NCBI GenBank assembly: GCA_903887845.1
Contig: CAISRC010000035.1
Coordinates: forward strand, 21,890-85,889
Reading direction: 5' to 3'
Origin: an uncultured Chlorobiaceae bacterium
GTDB taxonomy: Bacteria > Bacteroidota > Chlorobiia > Chlorobiales > Chlorobiaceae
DNA length: 64,000 nt
The notes below the pieces were generated by a model. The model saw only the letters and a list, made by a program, of their open reading frames with translations, was not told where the DNA came from and did not search any database. Position numbers and translations under genes: made by a program. This document shows, piece after piece, positions 28,386-38,628 of this stretch (position 1 is the stretch's first letter; each line of letters begins with the position of its first letter).

Positions 28386-28768
28386 GCAGTATTCTTTTTC
28401 TGTTTGTTTTTCTTTTGATACCCTAGAATTTCAACAATCACATAGATACAGTAAAAAGCAAAAAATGAGAACACAAAATCATTTATAACTGCCAGTTGCC
28501 TTACAAGAACTACCGCAATAAGCACCATCATCAACAGCAGCCGAACCATCAGCCCACCAAACACAACCTTGGTAAAGACTGTGGACTCCTTATCAAGAGC
28601 ATACTCAAAAAGCAGGTATCCTACAGCAGTATTCGTTACAACCATTATCCATGCAAGAAACACTGAATAACGGTCGGTAGCACCCGGATCAAGAGCATAA
28701 AAAATTATCGCCCATAAAATGACGGATAAGATACATAACTTAATAAAAAATTCAAACAAAGGCTTCAT
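28382..28768 (-). CDS. atpI: AtpI-like membrane protein of the ATP synthase cluster
   Basis: A 128-aa protein with four hydrophobic helices ([73 protein letters not shown]) and a Lys-rich tail. Size, topology and position between the AtpZ-like gene and atpB match ATP synthase subunit I, an assembly factor for the c-ring. The frame runs from a TTG at 28846, but the ATG at 28768 is preferred; the stop overlaps the atpB ATG by 4 bp. Confidence 0.75.
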   Translation of the reverse strand: MKPLFEFFIKLCILSVILWAIIFYALDPGATDRYSVFLAWIMVVTNTAVGYLLFEYALDKESTVFTKVVFGGLMVRLLLMMVLIAVVLVRQLAVINDFVFSFFAFYCIYVIVEILGYQKKNKQKKNTA

Positions 28769-28817
28769 AAGATCTGTTTCTTTCTTGATAAACAAATGTA
28801 ATAACTGAAAATATGCC

Positions 28818-29063
28818 CTAATTTTTTTTGTTTGCCTGCCGAACAACCTTCATAAGCACCAACGCCATACCAAACATACCGAGCACAACTCCAGCCAGAA
28901 GCAGCAATGGTGACGTGCCAAACTTGCCATCGGCCCAATACCCGGCCAACACAAAAAACGCAAAGCTTACTGCTATCTGCAAACCAATACCTATGTAATC
29001 GGACATTGCCCGAACAGAACGCCCGAAGTGATCTGGAAACCTCTCTTCATCAGGCTTTGTCAT
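28818..29063 (-). CDS. atpZ: AtpZ-like small membrane protein (putative F0F1-ATPase subunit, gene-1 type)
   Basis: An 81-aa protein with two membrane helices (YIGIGLQIAVSFAFFVLAGY and SPLLLLAGVVLGMFGMALVL) joined by WADGKFGTSP, the signature of the AtpZ/gca1 family. Such proteins precede AtpI and are linked to Mg2+ handling or assembly of the synthase. The ATG is at 29063 (a TTG precedes it). It is the first gene of the F0 cluster. Confidence 0.85.
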   Translation of the reverse strand: MTKPDEERFPDHFGRSVRAMSDYIGIGLQIAVSFAFFVLAGYWADGKFGTSPLLLLAGVVLGMFGMALVLMKVVRQANKKN

Positions 29064-29319
29064 CAATGAGCATCCTTGTTTATGTTCAAACCTGCAAGCA
29101 CATCCGGCAGAAAAAGAAGATAACCAGAACCGCCGTGATTACCGTGTCGAGAAGCCAAAGATAATACTACTTCCTGAAATAATGAATCCATTTACAGGAA
29201 ATTCTCCCGCCGATGGATAACTGAAATTGAATAAATTATATTATTTTTTTATACAAATTCAATGAGCAATGCGCTCCTGATTGGCCTCGACAACAACGAA
29301 TAATTTCAGCAGGCTCAGA

Positions 29320-30081
29320 ATGATACCGGAATATATCGTACCAGACTGCTTTCGCGGATATCAAGGGCTTATCGCACTGCAGAGCACAAGAAAAGGAGGT
29401 GTAAGCAACGGGGAGTATTCCTCCCTGAACCTCGGAGGCAATACAGGGGATCGTCCAGACCTGGTTGATGAAAACACCAGACGGCTGTGTTCTGCGGCAG
29501 GCATTAAACTCGAGCAATTGGTACGCTCCGATCAGGTACACGGCACAGAAATACTTTTTGCAGAAAAGCCGGGCCGATATCACGGTTATGACTCTCTTAT
29601 TACAGACAAAAACAATCTCTTCCTGTGCATCTTTACCGCAGACTGCTATCCCGTGCTGATTTATGACCCCCGGCATAATGCTTCAGGAGCGATTCATGCC
29701 GGCTGGAAAGGTACCGCCGGGCAGATTGTTGTAAAAACCCTTGCCGCCATGACACATCGCTTTCAATCAATACCTGCAGAGTGCCTTGCCTATATAGGAA
29801 CAGGAATTTCGGCCAGTGCTTATGAAGTTGAGAGGGAGGTTGCAAAAGAGTTCCCGCCTGATACCAGCAAGCGTTCCCCTTTCTCCCCGGATGAAGAAAA
29901 ATATCTTCTGGATCTTGGCATGGTCAACTACCGGCAACTGCTTGCATCGGGAGTACCGGCATCGAACATTGAAAGATCCCCGTTCTGCTCGTCCGGCGAC
30001 AAAGACCTTTTCTTTTCCTATCGGCGGGATCAGGGAATAACCGGCCGTATGGTCTCCCTGATCGGAGTCGGGGCTCGCTGA
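29320..30081 (+). CDS. pgeF: Peptidoglycan editing factor PgeF (multicopper-oxidase-like YfiH family)
   Basis: A 253-aa protein from the ATG at 29320; the frame begins earlier with a TTG that is unlikely to be used. Family metal and active-site motifs are visible: SDQVHGTEI, IFTADCYPVLIYD, and AIHAGWKGTAGQIV. These give the His-Cys-His site. In E. coli the protein removes L-Ser-containing muropeptide precursors from the MurC/MurE route; other members have purine-nucleoside phosphorylase or deaminase activity. It is convergent with the CoA-transferase gene, 6 bp apart, next to the dcw cluster. Confidence 0.92.
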   Translation: MIPEYIVPDCFRGYQGLIALQSTRKGGVSNGEYSSLNLGGNTGDRPDLVDENTRRLCSAAGIKLEQLVRSDQVHGTEILFAEKPGRYHGYDSLITDKNNLFLCIFTADCYPVLIYDPRHNASGAIHAGWKGTAGQIVVKTLAAMTHRFQSIPAECLAYIGTGISASAYEVEREVAKEFPPDTSKRSPFSPDEEKYLLDLGMVNYRQLLASGVPASNIERSPFCSSGDKDLFFSYRRDQGITGRMVSLIGVGAR

Positions 30082-30087
30082 GGCCGG

Positions 30088-31380
30088 TTACATAAAGCTC
30101 TTTCCGTAAGAGCCATAGAGTTCATGAGCCTGACGGCATATCTCCTCCCTGAAATCGGGATGCGCTATACTGGCAAGGGCTTCCGCCCTCTGCCTGAGAT
30201 TTTTGCCATGCAGATTAACAATGCCATACTCGGTAACCACATACTGCACATGAGCCCTTGTGGTAACAACGCCGGCCCCCGGTTTAAGCTGTGGAACAAT
30301 CCTCGACAAGCCGTTTTTTGTTGTGGACGGCAATGCAATAATAGGCTTTCCGCCCTTTGAAAGCGCAGCGCCCCTTATAAAATCCATCTGACCGCCAACA
30401 CCGGAAAAATATTTCTGACCGATCGAGTCGGCACATACCTGACCTGACATGTCAATTTCAAGAGCACTGTTAATCGCAGTTACCCGTGGATTTTTGCGGA
30501 TCTCCCGCGTATCATTGACATAATCAGAAGGAAGCATCTCTACAAGAGGATTATCGTCAACAAAATCATAGAGACGCCTGGTTCCAACAAGAAAGCTTGC
30601 TACGATAATCTCCCGGTGACTCCTTTTTTTGCTGCCGTTGATGACCCCTTTTTCCACAAGTTCAACCACTCCATCAGAAAACATTTCTGAATGAATACCC
30701 AGATCCCGGTGACCGGTAAGAGCCGCAAGGGTTGCATCAGGAATTGCGCCTATACCCAACTGGAGCGTGGCGCCATCCTCGACAATGGAGGCAATATGAC
30801 GACCTATTCCAATCTCAATATCACTCAAGACGTGAAGAGGAGTTTCAGGCAGGGGATCGTCCACGTCAACCATTGCGTGAATCTTGCTGGTATGAAGCAT
30901 CCCTTCACCATGGGTACGGGGCATATTCGGATTCACCTGGGCGATAACCACCTTCGCAGCATGCACTGCCGCCAGGGTAGCGTCTACCGACACTCCAAGA
31001 GAACAGTATCCGTGGCGATCAGGAGGAGAAACATGGACCAGAGCAACGTCGAGCGGAAGAATCCCGTTATAAAAAAGCGAAGGAACATCGCTGAGAAACA
31101 CCGGGATAGCATCTCCATCACCGCCCTGAACCGACTTGCGAACATTTTTTCCAACAAACAAGGCATTCAATCTGAAGCTCTCGCGATATTCAGGCCTGGC
31201 ATAAGGTGCGTCTCCCTCAGTGTGAAGACTGACAATTTCAACATTTTTCAACTGGTCTGCCCGAGCGACCATTGCTTCAATCAACCGTTGCGGCGTTGCT
31301 GCCGCTGTATGCAAAAATACCCTGTCTCCCGACTTGATTCTTGCTACCGCATGTTCTGCGGAAAGCGTCTTATAACTCAT
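30088..31380 (-). CDS. Acetyl-CoA hydrolase/CoA-transferase (4-hydroxybutyrate CoA-transferase-like)
   Basis: A 430-aa enzyme of the Ach1/Cat2 family, two Rossmann-like halves that move CoA between carboxylic acids through a glutamyl-CoA intermediate. Visible landmarks are LPLDVALVHVSPPDRHGYCSLG, DGATLQLGIGAIPDA, and the region with the candidate catalytic Glu, VVTEYGIVNLHGK, followed by RAEALASIAHPDFREE. It starts 9 bp after ftsZ on the same strand, so it may be the last gene of the dcw transcript. Acetate or succinate activation is plausible, but the substrate is not determinable. Confidence 0.93.
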   Translation of the reverse strand: MSYKTLSAEHAVARIKSGDRVFLHTAAATPQRLIEAMVARADQLKNVEIVSLHTEGDAPYARPEYRESFRLNALFVGKNVRKSVQGGDGDAIPVFLSDVPSLFYNGILPLDVALVHVSPPDRHGYCSLGVSVDATLAAVHAAKVVIAQVNPNMPRTHGEGMLHTSKIHAMVDVDDPLPETPLHVLSDIEIGIGRHIASIVEDGATLQLGIGAIPDATLAALTGHRDLGIHSEMFSDGVVELVEKGVINGSKKRSHREIIVASFLVGTRRLYDFVDDNPLVEMLPSDYVNDTREIRKNPRVTAINSALEIDMSGQVCADSIGQKYFSGVGGQMDFIRGAALSKGGKPIIALPSTTKNGLSRIVPQLKPGAGVVTTRAHVQYVVTEYGIVNLHGKNLRQRAEALASIAHPDFREEICRQAHELYGSYGKSFM

Positions 31381-31389
31381 AAACCCCTT

Positions 31390-32682
31390 TTAATTTCCGT
31401 TGTTTTTCCGGCGAAGATATGCCGGAGTATCTGATAAACCTTTCTGAATTTTGTCTTCGTGCTCCGCTCTCTCTCCTGCCAGCGAAGGATTGTGATCAAC
31501 ATCCTGGCCGGGATTTTTCCTCACGCCAACCTCATGGGGATCATGGATTGATAACTGCCTTCTGATATAAGCAGGAATCCGCAAATCCTCCTCTTGCCGT
31601 TCAGGTGCAAGCGAGGCTGTCTGGCGAACGGATGCATGAATCTGTCCCGGCCTCATGCCCGGTACCTGGGCAACGGGATGGCGTACTGCAGGAGCCTTTC
31701 CATCGTCACGATCCTTTCTCTTGAAACCAGTCACAATAACGGTAACCCTGATCTCTCCTGAAACCTGAGGCTCATCGACATAGCCATTGATAATCTTGGC
31801 ATCACTGCCGACCTGTTCCTCGATATAGTTCATGGCATCCGACATGTCCCTCATGGTAACCTCGCCGGTAATGTTGACCAGCACCCCTTTGGCTCCCTTG
31901 ATCGATACTCCCTCAAGAAGAGGGCTGTTAATCGCATCCGATGATGCCTTCATCGCCCGGCGTTCCCCCGCAGCAGCCGCAGAACCCATAACGGCATCGC
32001 CAGCTCCGGACATAATACTCCGGACATCGGCAAAATCAACATTAACATGTCCGTGACGGGTAATAATGTCAGCTATGCCTTTTGCTGCCCTGTAGAGAAC
32101 ATCGTTCGCCATGTTAAATGCTTCAGTGGCGCTGACACCCTCTTCAGCAATACTCAGAATCTTTTCGTTTTCGACAAGAATAAGAGTGTCAATATATTTT
32201 CTCAGTTCGGCTATACCACCATCAGCAATTTTCGACTTTACCTGTCCTTCAAAGTTGAAGGGCCTGGTTACCACACCAATGGTCAGAATGCCCATATTTC
32301 TTGCAATGGATGCAATAACCGGCGCGGCACCTGTTCCGGTGCCTTTGCCCATACCTGCTGCAATAAAAACAAGATCGGCACCTCGAAGCTGAGCCGCAAT
32401 AATTTCCTTGTCATCCTCGGCAGCCTGACGGCCTTTTGCAGGATCTGCCCCGGCACCCAACCCGCTTGTTGCCTTCTTGCCGATCTGCACCCTGAGAGGT
32501 GCCTTCGAGTTCAGAAGCGCCTGACGATCGGTATTAAACACAATATATTCAACACCGCTTATTTTTCGGTCAATCATATTGTTAACCGCATTGCCGCCGC
32601 AACCACCGACGCCAACAATCTTTATAGTAACCCCTTTACCCTGGTCGCTGTCAAACAGGCCCGGGTCCAGCTCAAATGCCAT
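31390..32682 (-). CDS. ftsZ: Cell division GTPase FtsZ (with a second C-terminal-peptide-like motif)
   Basis: The 430-aa tubulin homologue that forms the Z-ring. The GTPase signature is [15 protein letters not shown], with [13 protein letters not shown] near the N-terminus and the T7 synergy loop in [13 protein letters not shown]. After residue about 330 comes a disordered linker. The conserved C-terminal peptide is [11 protein letters not shown]. About 45 residues earlier the linker contains [11 protein letters not shown], a second copy of the same motif type. It lies between ftsA and the CoA-transferase gene. Confidence 0.98.
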   Translation of the reverse strand: MAFELDPGLFDSDQGKGVTIKIVGVGGCGGNAVNNMIDRKISGVEYIVFNTDRQALLNSKAPLRVQIGKKATSGLGAGADPAKGRQAAEDDKEIIAAQLRGADLVFIAAGMGKGTGTGAAPVIASIARNMGILTIGVVTRPFNFEGQVKSKIADGGIAELRKYIDTLILVENEKILSIAEEGVSATEAFNMANDVLYRAAKGIADIITRHGHVNVDFADVRSIMSGAGDAVMGSAAAAGERRAMKASSDAINSPLLEGVSIKGAKGVLVNITGEVTMRDMSDAMNYIEEQVGSDAKIINGYVDEPQVSGEIRVTVIVTGFKRKDRDDGKAPAVRHPVAQVPGMRPGQIHASVRQTASLAPERQEEDLRIPAYIRRQLSIHDPHEVGVRKNPGQDVDHNPSLAGERAEHEDKIQKGLSDTPAYLRRKNNGN

Positions 32683-32724
32683 TGCTCATTTCTCCCCTTT
32701 AAAACGCTCTTGTTAGCTCGCACA

Positions 32725-34026
32725 TCACAGATTATCCCAAAATTTCTTCATCCTGTCAACAATTTTTTTCCCTGCAGGACTTTGCTCCTGCACCACAGGA
32801 TCTTCCTGAATGCCTTCCGGCGCCTCAGACGGCAGAACCTCTGCTGTCGAAGCAAAACTGTGATTTACTGAGAGGTTATTCTGAAATGCATGGGCAACAA
32901 GACCCATCACGGTTGCATACATCGGATTATTGACGGAACCCTTGATCCCGCCAGATACCCCTTCAGGATAGCCGATACGAATATCAAGACCAAGAACATC
33001 CCGGGCAAGCTCTTCGGCTCCCGGCAGAAGCGAACCGCCTCCCGTTATAATTGCTCCGGCATTGAGGTATTCGTAATAACCAGAACGCTTGACCGAGTCC
33101 CTCACCAGTTCCAGAATCTCCATCATTCTGGCTTCGATAATCATCGTCAGGGAGCTTTTCGGAACCGATTTTTGCGGGCGGCCTTCGATACCTTCAATAA
33201 GCAGCTCCTCATCATCACCGCTGAGCTTGCTGTATGCACAACCATGCTTTATTTTCAGCTCCTCGGCAACCTCGTATAGAGCCTTCACGCCATGAGCAAT
33301 ATCATGAGTAACATCGTTGGCCGCAACCTTGATGACCTCTGAATAACGGATCGCTCCATCAATATAAATAGCGACCTCAGTGGTTCCTCCTCCGATGTCA
33401 ATAACAACAACCCCGCTTTTTTTCTCACGCTCTTTCATGACGGCCATGCCGGAAGCAACGGGCTCAAAGGTAACGGCACTGATTTCCAGGCCCGCCTTCT
33501 CGACACACTGCCTGATATTGCGAATCTTTGTTCTCAGACCGACAACAATATAGGCACTGCCCCTCATGGTGGTTCCCGCCATACCTATTGGATCAAGAAG
33601 CCCATCCTGATCATCAACAATGAATTCCTGGGGAATAACATGAATAATTTCATGATCGATATCCAGATACCGGATATTCGTCTTGGCCTTTTCCAGAAAC
33701 CGCTTCACATCAGACTCATTGACAATTCCTGTCTGATTGATGCTTATTTCCGAATTACTGTGAATACAATGAACATGCGCACCGGATATGCCGACATTGA
33801 CACCATGGATACGGATAGAAGACTCCCGTTCAGCATCAGCAACAGCGGCCCGGATAGAGGCTACCGTTTTGTTAATATTCACCACTGTTGCCCGTTGAAG
33901 CCCATCGGAATTAGAACGCCCCTTGCCAAGTACGTTGAGTTTTCCTATTTCATCTTTTTCAGCAACAACAACACACACCTTGGTTGTTCCGATATCAAGA
34001 CCTACTGCAATATTGCTTTTCAGCAT
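32725..34026 (-). CDS. ftsA: Cell division protein FtsA
   Basis: A 433-aa actin-like ATPase that tethers FtsZ to the membrane. The phosphate-1 loop is AVGLDIGTTKVCVVVA, phosphate-2 is VVVIDIGGGTTEVAIY, and the adenosine loop is GAIITGGGSLLPGAEELA. The SHS2 (1C) domain lies at about 85-165. An Ala/Pro/Glu-rich linker precedes the amphipathic membrane helix KKIVDRMKKFWDNL at the C-terminus. It sits in the usual ftsQ-ftsA-ftsZ order. Confidence 0.98.
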   Translation of the reverse strand: MLKSNIAVGLDIGTTKVCVVVAEKDEIGKLNVLGKGRSNSDGLQRATVVNINKTVASIRAAVADAERESSIRIHGVNVGISGAHVHCIHSNSEISINQTGIVNESDVKRFLEKAKTNIRYLDIDHEIIHVIPQEFIVDDQDGLLDPIGMAGTTMRGSAYIVVGLRTKIRNIRQCVEKAGLEISAVTFEPVASGMAVMKEREKKSGVVVIDIGGGTTEVAIYIDGAIRYSEVIKVAANDVTHDIAHGVKALYEVAEELKIKHGCAYSKLSGDDEELLIEGIEGRPQKSVPKSSLTMIIEARMMEILELVRDSVKRSGYYEYLNAGAIITGGGSLLPGAEELARDVLGLDIRIGYPEGVSGGIKGSVNNPMYATVMGLVAHAFQNNLSVNHSFASTAEVLPSEAPEGIQEDPVVQEQSPAGKKIVDRMKKFWDNL

Positions 34027-34047
34027 CGTTCTTTACTTGCATAATAT

Positions 34048-34911
34048 TCATGGAGAAATATCCTGCGGATCCTTTGGAGATACAAGATCCGTGGTAAAAA
34101 TCCTGTCCCTGAACCTCAGATCCACAGTGTCATAACATCCAAAACCTTTTTTTGAAATGACCTTTTGCCAGAATATCTCAAATTTTTTCAACTTTTCCTT
34201 GAAGTTACCATCATTACCCACAATAAAACGGGAAGGAGCCTGGACGGCAATGAACCATGTCATATTGTTGACTGCAAGATGAAGTTCGCGAACAAGCATG
34301 CTTGCATACTCTGTCTCTGAAAGTGACTCAAGAAAATGCAGGATCAATGCAACATCACGACTGTCAAGTTGCTGAAGGCCATTCCTTGCTGTTTTCAGGC
34401 GGTTTATTCCGGCAATTTCAAGCAATTTCGGGAAACGCTCTGCAACCACTGGTTTCCAGGGAAGAAGAAATCCTTCACGATCAATAACCGTCACTCTGCC
34501 ATCAAGCACTGTTCTGGCAACTGGCTCCCGCTCTAAAACTCTGACGCGGACAATCCCGTTCAGCTCTTTGCTGATCACAGCATCCCTGAGATAGGGAATC
34601 ACCATAATCATCCTTTTCAACTCTTCGGCATCAAGCTCCTGCAGGTTTCTGCCTTTAAAAACCATGATGCGTGATAAAAGCTCCTTGTCCGCAATAATTG
34701 AGGCTCCATCAACAACAAAGTCCCTGACAACCACCTCTTTTTTCCAGTGCGAGGCAAGTGAAACTAATCCCGCAAGAGCGGCAAGCGCCATCAGCAAAAT
34801 AAATAGCAGCGCAAGCCAGTTGCCCCCCGAAAAAGGAGAAGCAACATCGCTCCGGCTTTCCTCTCCTTCCGGCAGAACATCGGAATATTCATGGTATTCG
34901 GAATCAGACAT
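34048..34911 (-). CDS. ftsQ: Cell division protein FtsQ
   Basis: A 287-aa bitopic divisome protein. It starts at the ATG at 34911 ([11 protein letters not shown]), 8 bp inside the end of murC; the longer frame to 35208 runs through murC in another phase and is not real. A short acidic cytoplasmic part is followed by a membrane helix ([20 protein letters not shown]), a POTRA domain ([13 protein letters not shown] to [16 protein letters not shown]) and the FtsQ beta domain ([20 protein letters not shown]). FtsQ recruits FtsB/FtsL and restrains septal synthesis until assembly is complete. Confidence 0.94.
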   Translation of the reverse strand: MSDSEYHEYSDVLPEGEESRSDVASPFSGGNWLALLFILLMALAALAGLVSLASHWKKEVVVRDFVVDGASIIADKELLSRIMVFKGRNLQELDAEELKRMIMVIPYLRDAVISKELNGIVRVRVLEREPVARTVLDGRVTVIDREGFLLPWKPVVAERFPKLLEIAGINRLKTARNGLQQLDSRDVALILHFLESLSETEYASMLVRELHLAVNNMTWFIAVQAPSRFIVGNDGNFKEKLKKFEIFWQKVISKKGFGCYDTVDLRFRDRIFTTDLVSPKDPQDISP

Positions 34912-36313
34912 AACTGAGTGATCCTGACTGACTGCAGAATACGGCAACTCTCGAAGCCAGATGAGTAATATCACCGGCTCCCATGAAAAGAAGCATATTT
35001 CCGTCGACTGAATACTCTTTGAGAGCCGCAAAAAGGGTATCCATATCCGCAATATACGCAACCTGCCTGCCGCCTGCCTTTCGGACAGCAGCAGCAACCA
35101 ATTCCCCAGTGACACCCGGATAATCCACAGCCTTTTCACGGGAAGGATAGACATCAGCAACATAAACAACGTCTGCCCTTGATAGCGCCCAGCCATACTC
35201 GTCAGCAAACTCTCTGGTACGGGAAAAGAGGTGCGGCTGAAAAACCGCTACTACTCTGGAATCAAGCCATCCCGTTTTCGCAGCCTTGACGGTCGCCTTG
35301 ACTTCCGATGGGTGGTGGGCGTAATCATCCACAACCATTAGCCCTGCACCATTATCGTACTTCACCTGAAACCTTCTTCTCATGCCGCTGTACCGGCCAA
35401 GCCCGGCTTTCAGCCGATCAGGCATTATCCCCAGCTCAAGACCCGCTGAAAAAGCGGCCAGAGCATTGAGCACATTGTGCCGGCCCGGCACATTGATGCA
35501 CACATCAGGGTATTCAAGACCATACGCCTGAATCGTAAAGCTGGTATGATTTTTTTCAAATACAATGTCCGATGCCATAACATTCGCAGGCTCCTCAATA
35601 CCGAACGTGGTATAGAGGCGATTGAGCGATGGAATAATTTTTCTGATCTCAGGCCAGTCAACACAACAGATCACCCTGCCGTAAAAAGGCACCTTGTTGG
35701 CAAAGCCAATAAAGGCCTGTTTCAGTTCATCAAGTGTTCCATAAGTGTCCATATGCTCAGACTCAAGGCTGTTGACTATGGCAATGGTCGGGGTAAGCTT
35801 CAAAAAAGCACGATCATATTCATCGGCCTCGATCACCATAAATTTCCCCTCACCGACAACCGTGCTGCCTTTCAGATAGTCCGATATTCCACCAATCATG
35901 ACGGTCGGCGATTCACCTGATTCGATAAGCATGGTGGCAATCATGGCTGTCGTCGTTGTCTTTCCATGGGTGCCTGCAATACATATTCCATATTTATATC
36001 GCATAAGCTCGCCAAGCATCTCATCCCGTTTGATGACAGGAATGCCTGCCTTCTCAGCCGCAAGAATCTCTATGTTTTCGTCCGGCCTGATGGCCGAGGA
36101 GTAAACAACAACATCGCATGAAGCAACCTGCTCGGCACGATGCCCCCGGTATATTATTGCTCCATGCTCAACAAGTTTGTCGGTCACCTCGCCTGTTGAA
36201 AGGTCAGAACCTGTAACCCCGAAGCCCGACTTCAGGAGCAGTTCCGCGATAGCACTCATCCCTGCACCGCCTATCCCGACGATATGAACACTTTTTGTTT
36301 TTCCCAGTTCCAT
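34904..36313 (-). CDS. murC: UDP-N-acetylmuramate--L-alanine ligase
   Basis: A 469-aa cytosolic Mur ligase that adds L-Ala to UDP-MurNAc. The N-terminal Rossmann motif is [19 protein letters not shown]. The ATP loop is [15 protein letters not shown], the central domain has [14 protein letters not shown], and the C-terminal domain begins near [14 protein letters not shown]. It lies between murG and ftsQ, where many species also carry murB and ddl; both are missing here. Confidence 0.97.
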   Translation of the reverse strand: MELGKTKSVHIVGIGGAGMSAIAELLLKSGFGVTGSDLSTGEVTDKLVEHGAIIYRGHRAEQVASCDVVVYSSAIRPDENIEILAAEKAGIPVIKRDEMLGELMRYKYGICIAGTHGKTTTTAMIATMLIESGESPTVMIGGISDYLKGSTVVGEGKFMVIEADEYDRAFLKLTPTIAIVNSLESEHMDTYGTLDELKQAFIGFANKVPFYGRVICCVDWPEIRKIIPSLNRLYTTFGIEEPANVMASDIVFEKNHTSFTIQAYGLEYPDVCINVPGRHNVLNALAAFSAGLELGIMPDRLKAGLGRYSGMRRRFQVKYDNGAGLMVVDDYAHHPSEVKATVKAAKTGWLDSRVVAVFQPHLFSRTREFADEYGWALSRADVVYVADVYPSREKAVDYPGVTGELVAAAVRKAGGRQVAYIADMDTLFAALKEYSVDGNMLLFMGAGDITHLASRVAVFCSQSGSLSYV

Positions 36314-36328
36314 GATAAGTCCTCTCCG

Positions 36329-37426
36329 TTAATATTTTTCTGCAAGGCTGATGATTCGCCGGACAAGCTGACGGGATGCATCGGAATGCGCCAGTTTACG
36401 GGATGCTTCGCCCATTCTCTTCAATCGATCAGCATCATGCAGCAACTCAAGAATGGTGGCTGACGAGACCTCCTCTCCAAGACGGTCATCGTCAACAACT
36501 ATGGCAGCCCCATTATCCACTAACGCCCGTGCATTATGGCGCTGATGGTCGCCTGTGGCATAAGGATAGGGGATGAGAACCGAAGGCTTGCCAAGATTGG
36601 TCAGCTCGGCAAGAGATGAAGCTCCTGCCCGGCAAAGAACAAGATCTGCTGCGCTGTATGCCGCACCCATATCTTCAATGTAAGGCGCAATCCATAGATA
36701 CGGGGAGGGCGCCACAAGCCCCTTGAGACGTTCAAAATCAAGCGCTCCGGTTTGCCAGACAAGATTGGCTGAAGCGGTAATCTCACCAAGCCGCAAAAGC
36801 ACGGCGTTGTTTATCGAACGCGCTCCCCGGCTCCCGCCAAAAACAAGAAGAGTAGGACGTTCTTCGTGCAAACCGAAACGGCTCCTTGCAAAAGAAGCCT
36901 CCAGCCGCTCAAAAGAGCGGGCAGGATTGCCGGAAACAAAGATTCGCTGAGTTTTTGGGAGAAACCTGCGCGCTTCCTCAAAAGAGAGATGTACTTCACT
37001 GGCCAGCATTGCAAGCAGTTTTGTCGTTACCCCGGGGAAAGCATTCTGTTCCTGAATGAGTGTTTTTTTCCCCATAAGCTGAGCAGCAAAAAGAAGAGGA
37101 GCACTGACAAATCCCCCGGTACCGACAACAACATCGGGAGCCTCCCGATGGACAAGAGAAACAGCACGGGTCAGAGCACCGGCAAAATCAGCAAGTACCC
37201 CGATATTAGCAATGAGATTGGCCAGCAAGCGCCCTCTTTTCAAGCCTTTTACAGGAATAAGGTGCAGCCGGAAACCAAGTCTTGGCACTTCAGTCGCCTC
37301 GATACCGCCAGTCGTGCCGACAAATGAAATTTCGACACCGGGCAGCAGCTTCCTGAGTTCTCCGGCCATAGCTACTGCGGGATATAAATGACCGCCGGTT
37401 CCCCCGCCCGCAAAAAGTACTTTCAC
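36329..37426 (-). CDS. murG: UDP-GlcNAc transferase MurG (lipid II synthesis)
   Basis: A 365-aa GT-B glycosyltransferase at the inner face of the membrane that converts lipid I to lipid II. The N-terminal glycine loop is [19 protein letters not shown], the donor-site segment is [16 protein letters not shown], and the C-terminal GlcNAc-binding region contains [20 protein letters not shown]. The start codon is GTG at 37426 and overlaps the ftsW stop (GTGA, 4 bp), indicating translational coupling. Confidence 0.97.
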   Translation of the reverse strand: MKVLFAGGGTGGHLYPAVAMAGELRKLLPGVEISFVGTTGGIEATEVPRLGFRLHLIPVKGLKRGRLLANLIANIGVLADFAGALTRAVSLVHREAPDVVVGTGGFVSAPLLFAAQLMGKKTLIQEQNAFPGVTTKLLAMLASEVHLSFEEARRFLPKTQRIFVSGNPARSFERLEASFARSRFGLHEERPTLLVFGGSRGARSINNAVLLRLGEITASANLVWQTGALDFERLKGLVAPSPYLWIAPYIEDMGAAYSAADLVLCRAGASSLAELTNLGKPSVLIPYPYATGDHQRHNARALVDNGAAIVVDDDRLGEEVSSATILELLHDADRLKRMGEASRKLAHSDASRQLVRRIISLAEKY

Positions 37427-38628
37427 AAGTTTTTGCCTCCTGTAACCTCAAAGAGAACACCCTTTTCCTGCACATTTTTTTTATGTCGTGATATACTCAT
37501 AAGAATACCGACCCCAAGAGAGTTAAACAGGAGAGCTGTCCCACCATAACTGATAAATGGCAACGCAACACCCGTGGTTGGAAGCAGATGACAGGCAACT
37601 GCAATGTTAATAAAAGCAAAAAGAGTAATCGCGATAGTAATTCCGCTTGCGACATATTTTCCAAAATTATCGGGAGCATGCTTGGCTATGATAAGACCAC
37701 AGACAAAAAATCCTGCAAACAGCGCAATGACAGCAACCGCCCCGATAAAGCCGTACTCCTCCCCGATAATGACAAAGACAAAATCGTTATAAGAAAGCGG
37801 CAGATAGAGTTCCCGTTGTTTGCTGGCTCCGATACCGAGGCCAAAGAGCCCGCCGTTGCCAAGACCGATCAATGCCTGCACAACCTGATAGCTCAATCCT
37901 TTTTCATCTCCACTGGTAAAGGAGAGCAGACGGGCAACCCGGTATGGGGCTGCAATGGCAAAAACCCCCGCAATAGGTATAAGCAGCGATGCGGTCGCCA
38001 GAAGATGGCGGATATTCACGCCGCCAATAAACATAAGGGTAAACCCTATCACGGCAATAAGCGACGCAGTACTGAAGTTCGGCTCAAGTGCCACAAGGGC
38101 TACGACGATCATCAGAAGGGTGAGGAGGGGATAATAGGAGTTATTAAGATCTTTTATATATGCCTGCTTTTCACTGATGAGCCTCGAAAAATGAAAGATA
38201 ATGGCATACTTCGCAAAGTCGGAGACCTGAAATTTCAGCGGCCCAAAGCCTATCCAGCGCGCCGCCCCCGAAATAAGACCAACCGCTTTCATGGCAAGAA
38301 GAATGGTAAGAAGAACAATACCGGTAAAAAGAATAATTTTGCTGGTCTTCCAGAATACGTGATAGTCAATCATTGCAACCAGCACAACGGTACCAATTCC
38401 AAGTACTGCAAAGGTAAGTTGACGCCACAGAAAATACTCGGAGTTCGAATACTTCGTTACCGCCCATCCTGCGCCGCTGCTGTAGACAATCACAATACCT
38501 ATACATATAAGCAGAGAGACAATCAGAATCAGCAATTTTCCGGCAAAAACCTCTCCGTATGAAGAGGATGAAATCACCTCCAGAGCGGGCAGCTCTGCAG
38601 AACCGGGAAGAGAGTCAGTATTCACCAT
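37423..38628 (-). CDS. ftsW: SEDS-family glycosyltransferase FtsW
   Basis: A 401-aa polytopic membrane protein with about ten helices that polymerises septal glycan together with FtsI. SEDS landmarks: [57 protein letters not shown], and the last conserved loop [17 protein letters not shown]. It overlaps murD by 7 bp upstream and murG by 4 bp downstream. Confidence 0.97.
   Translation of the reverse strand: MVNTDSLPGSAELPALEVISSSSYGEVFAGKLLILIVSLLICIGIVIVYSSGAGWAVTKYSNSEYFLWRQLTFAVLGIGTVVLVAMIDYHVFWKTSKIILFTGIVLLTILLAMKAVGLISGAARWIGFGPLKFQVSDFAKYAIIFHFSRLISEKQAYIKDLNNSYYPLLTLLMIVVALVALEPNFSTASLIAVIGFTLMFIGGVNIRHLLATASLLIPIAGVFAIAAPYRVARLLSFTSGDEKGLSYQVVQALIGLGNGGLFGLGIGASKQRELYLPLSYNDFVFVIIGEEYGFIGAVAVIALFAGFFVCGLIIAKHAPDNFGKYVASGITIAITLFAFINIAVACHLLPTTGVALPFISYGGTALLFNSLGVGILMSISRHKKNVQEKGVLFEVTGGKNL

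Noticed and set aside
34912..35208. 99-codon N-terminal extension of FtsQ
   Set aside because: It lies wholly inside murC in another phase; the ATG at 34911 gives the standard FtsQ N-terminus.
37588..38562. 324-codon plus-strand ORF opposite ftsW
   Set aside because: It mirrors a strongly hydrophobic membrane protein, which gives an artificial Lys/Asn-rich product.
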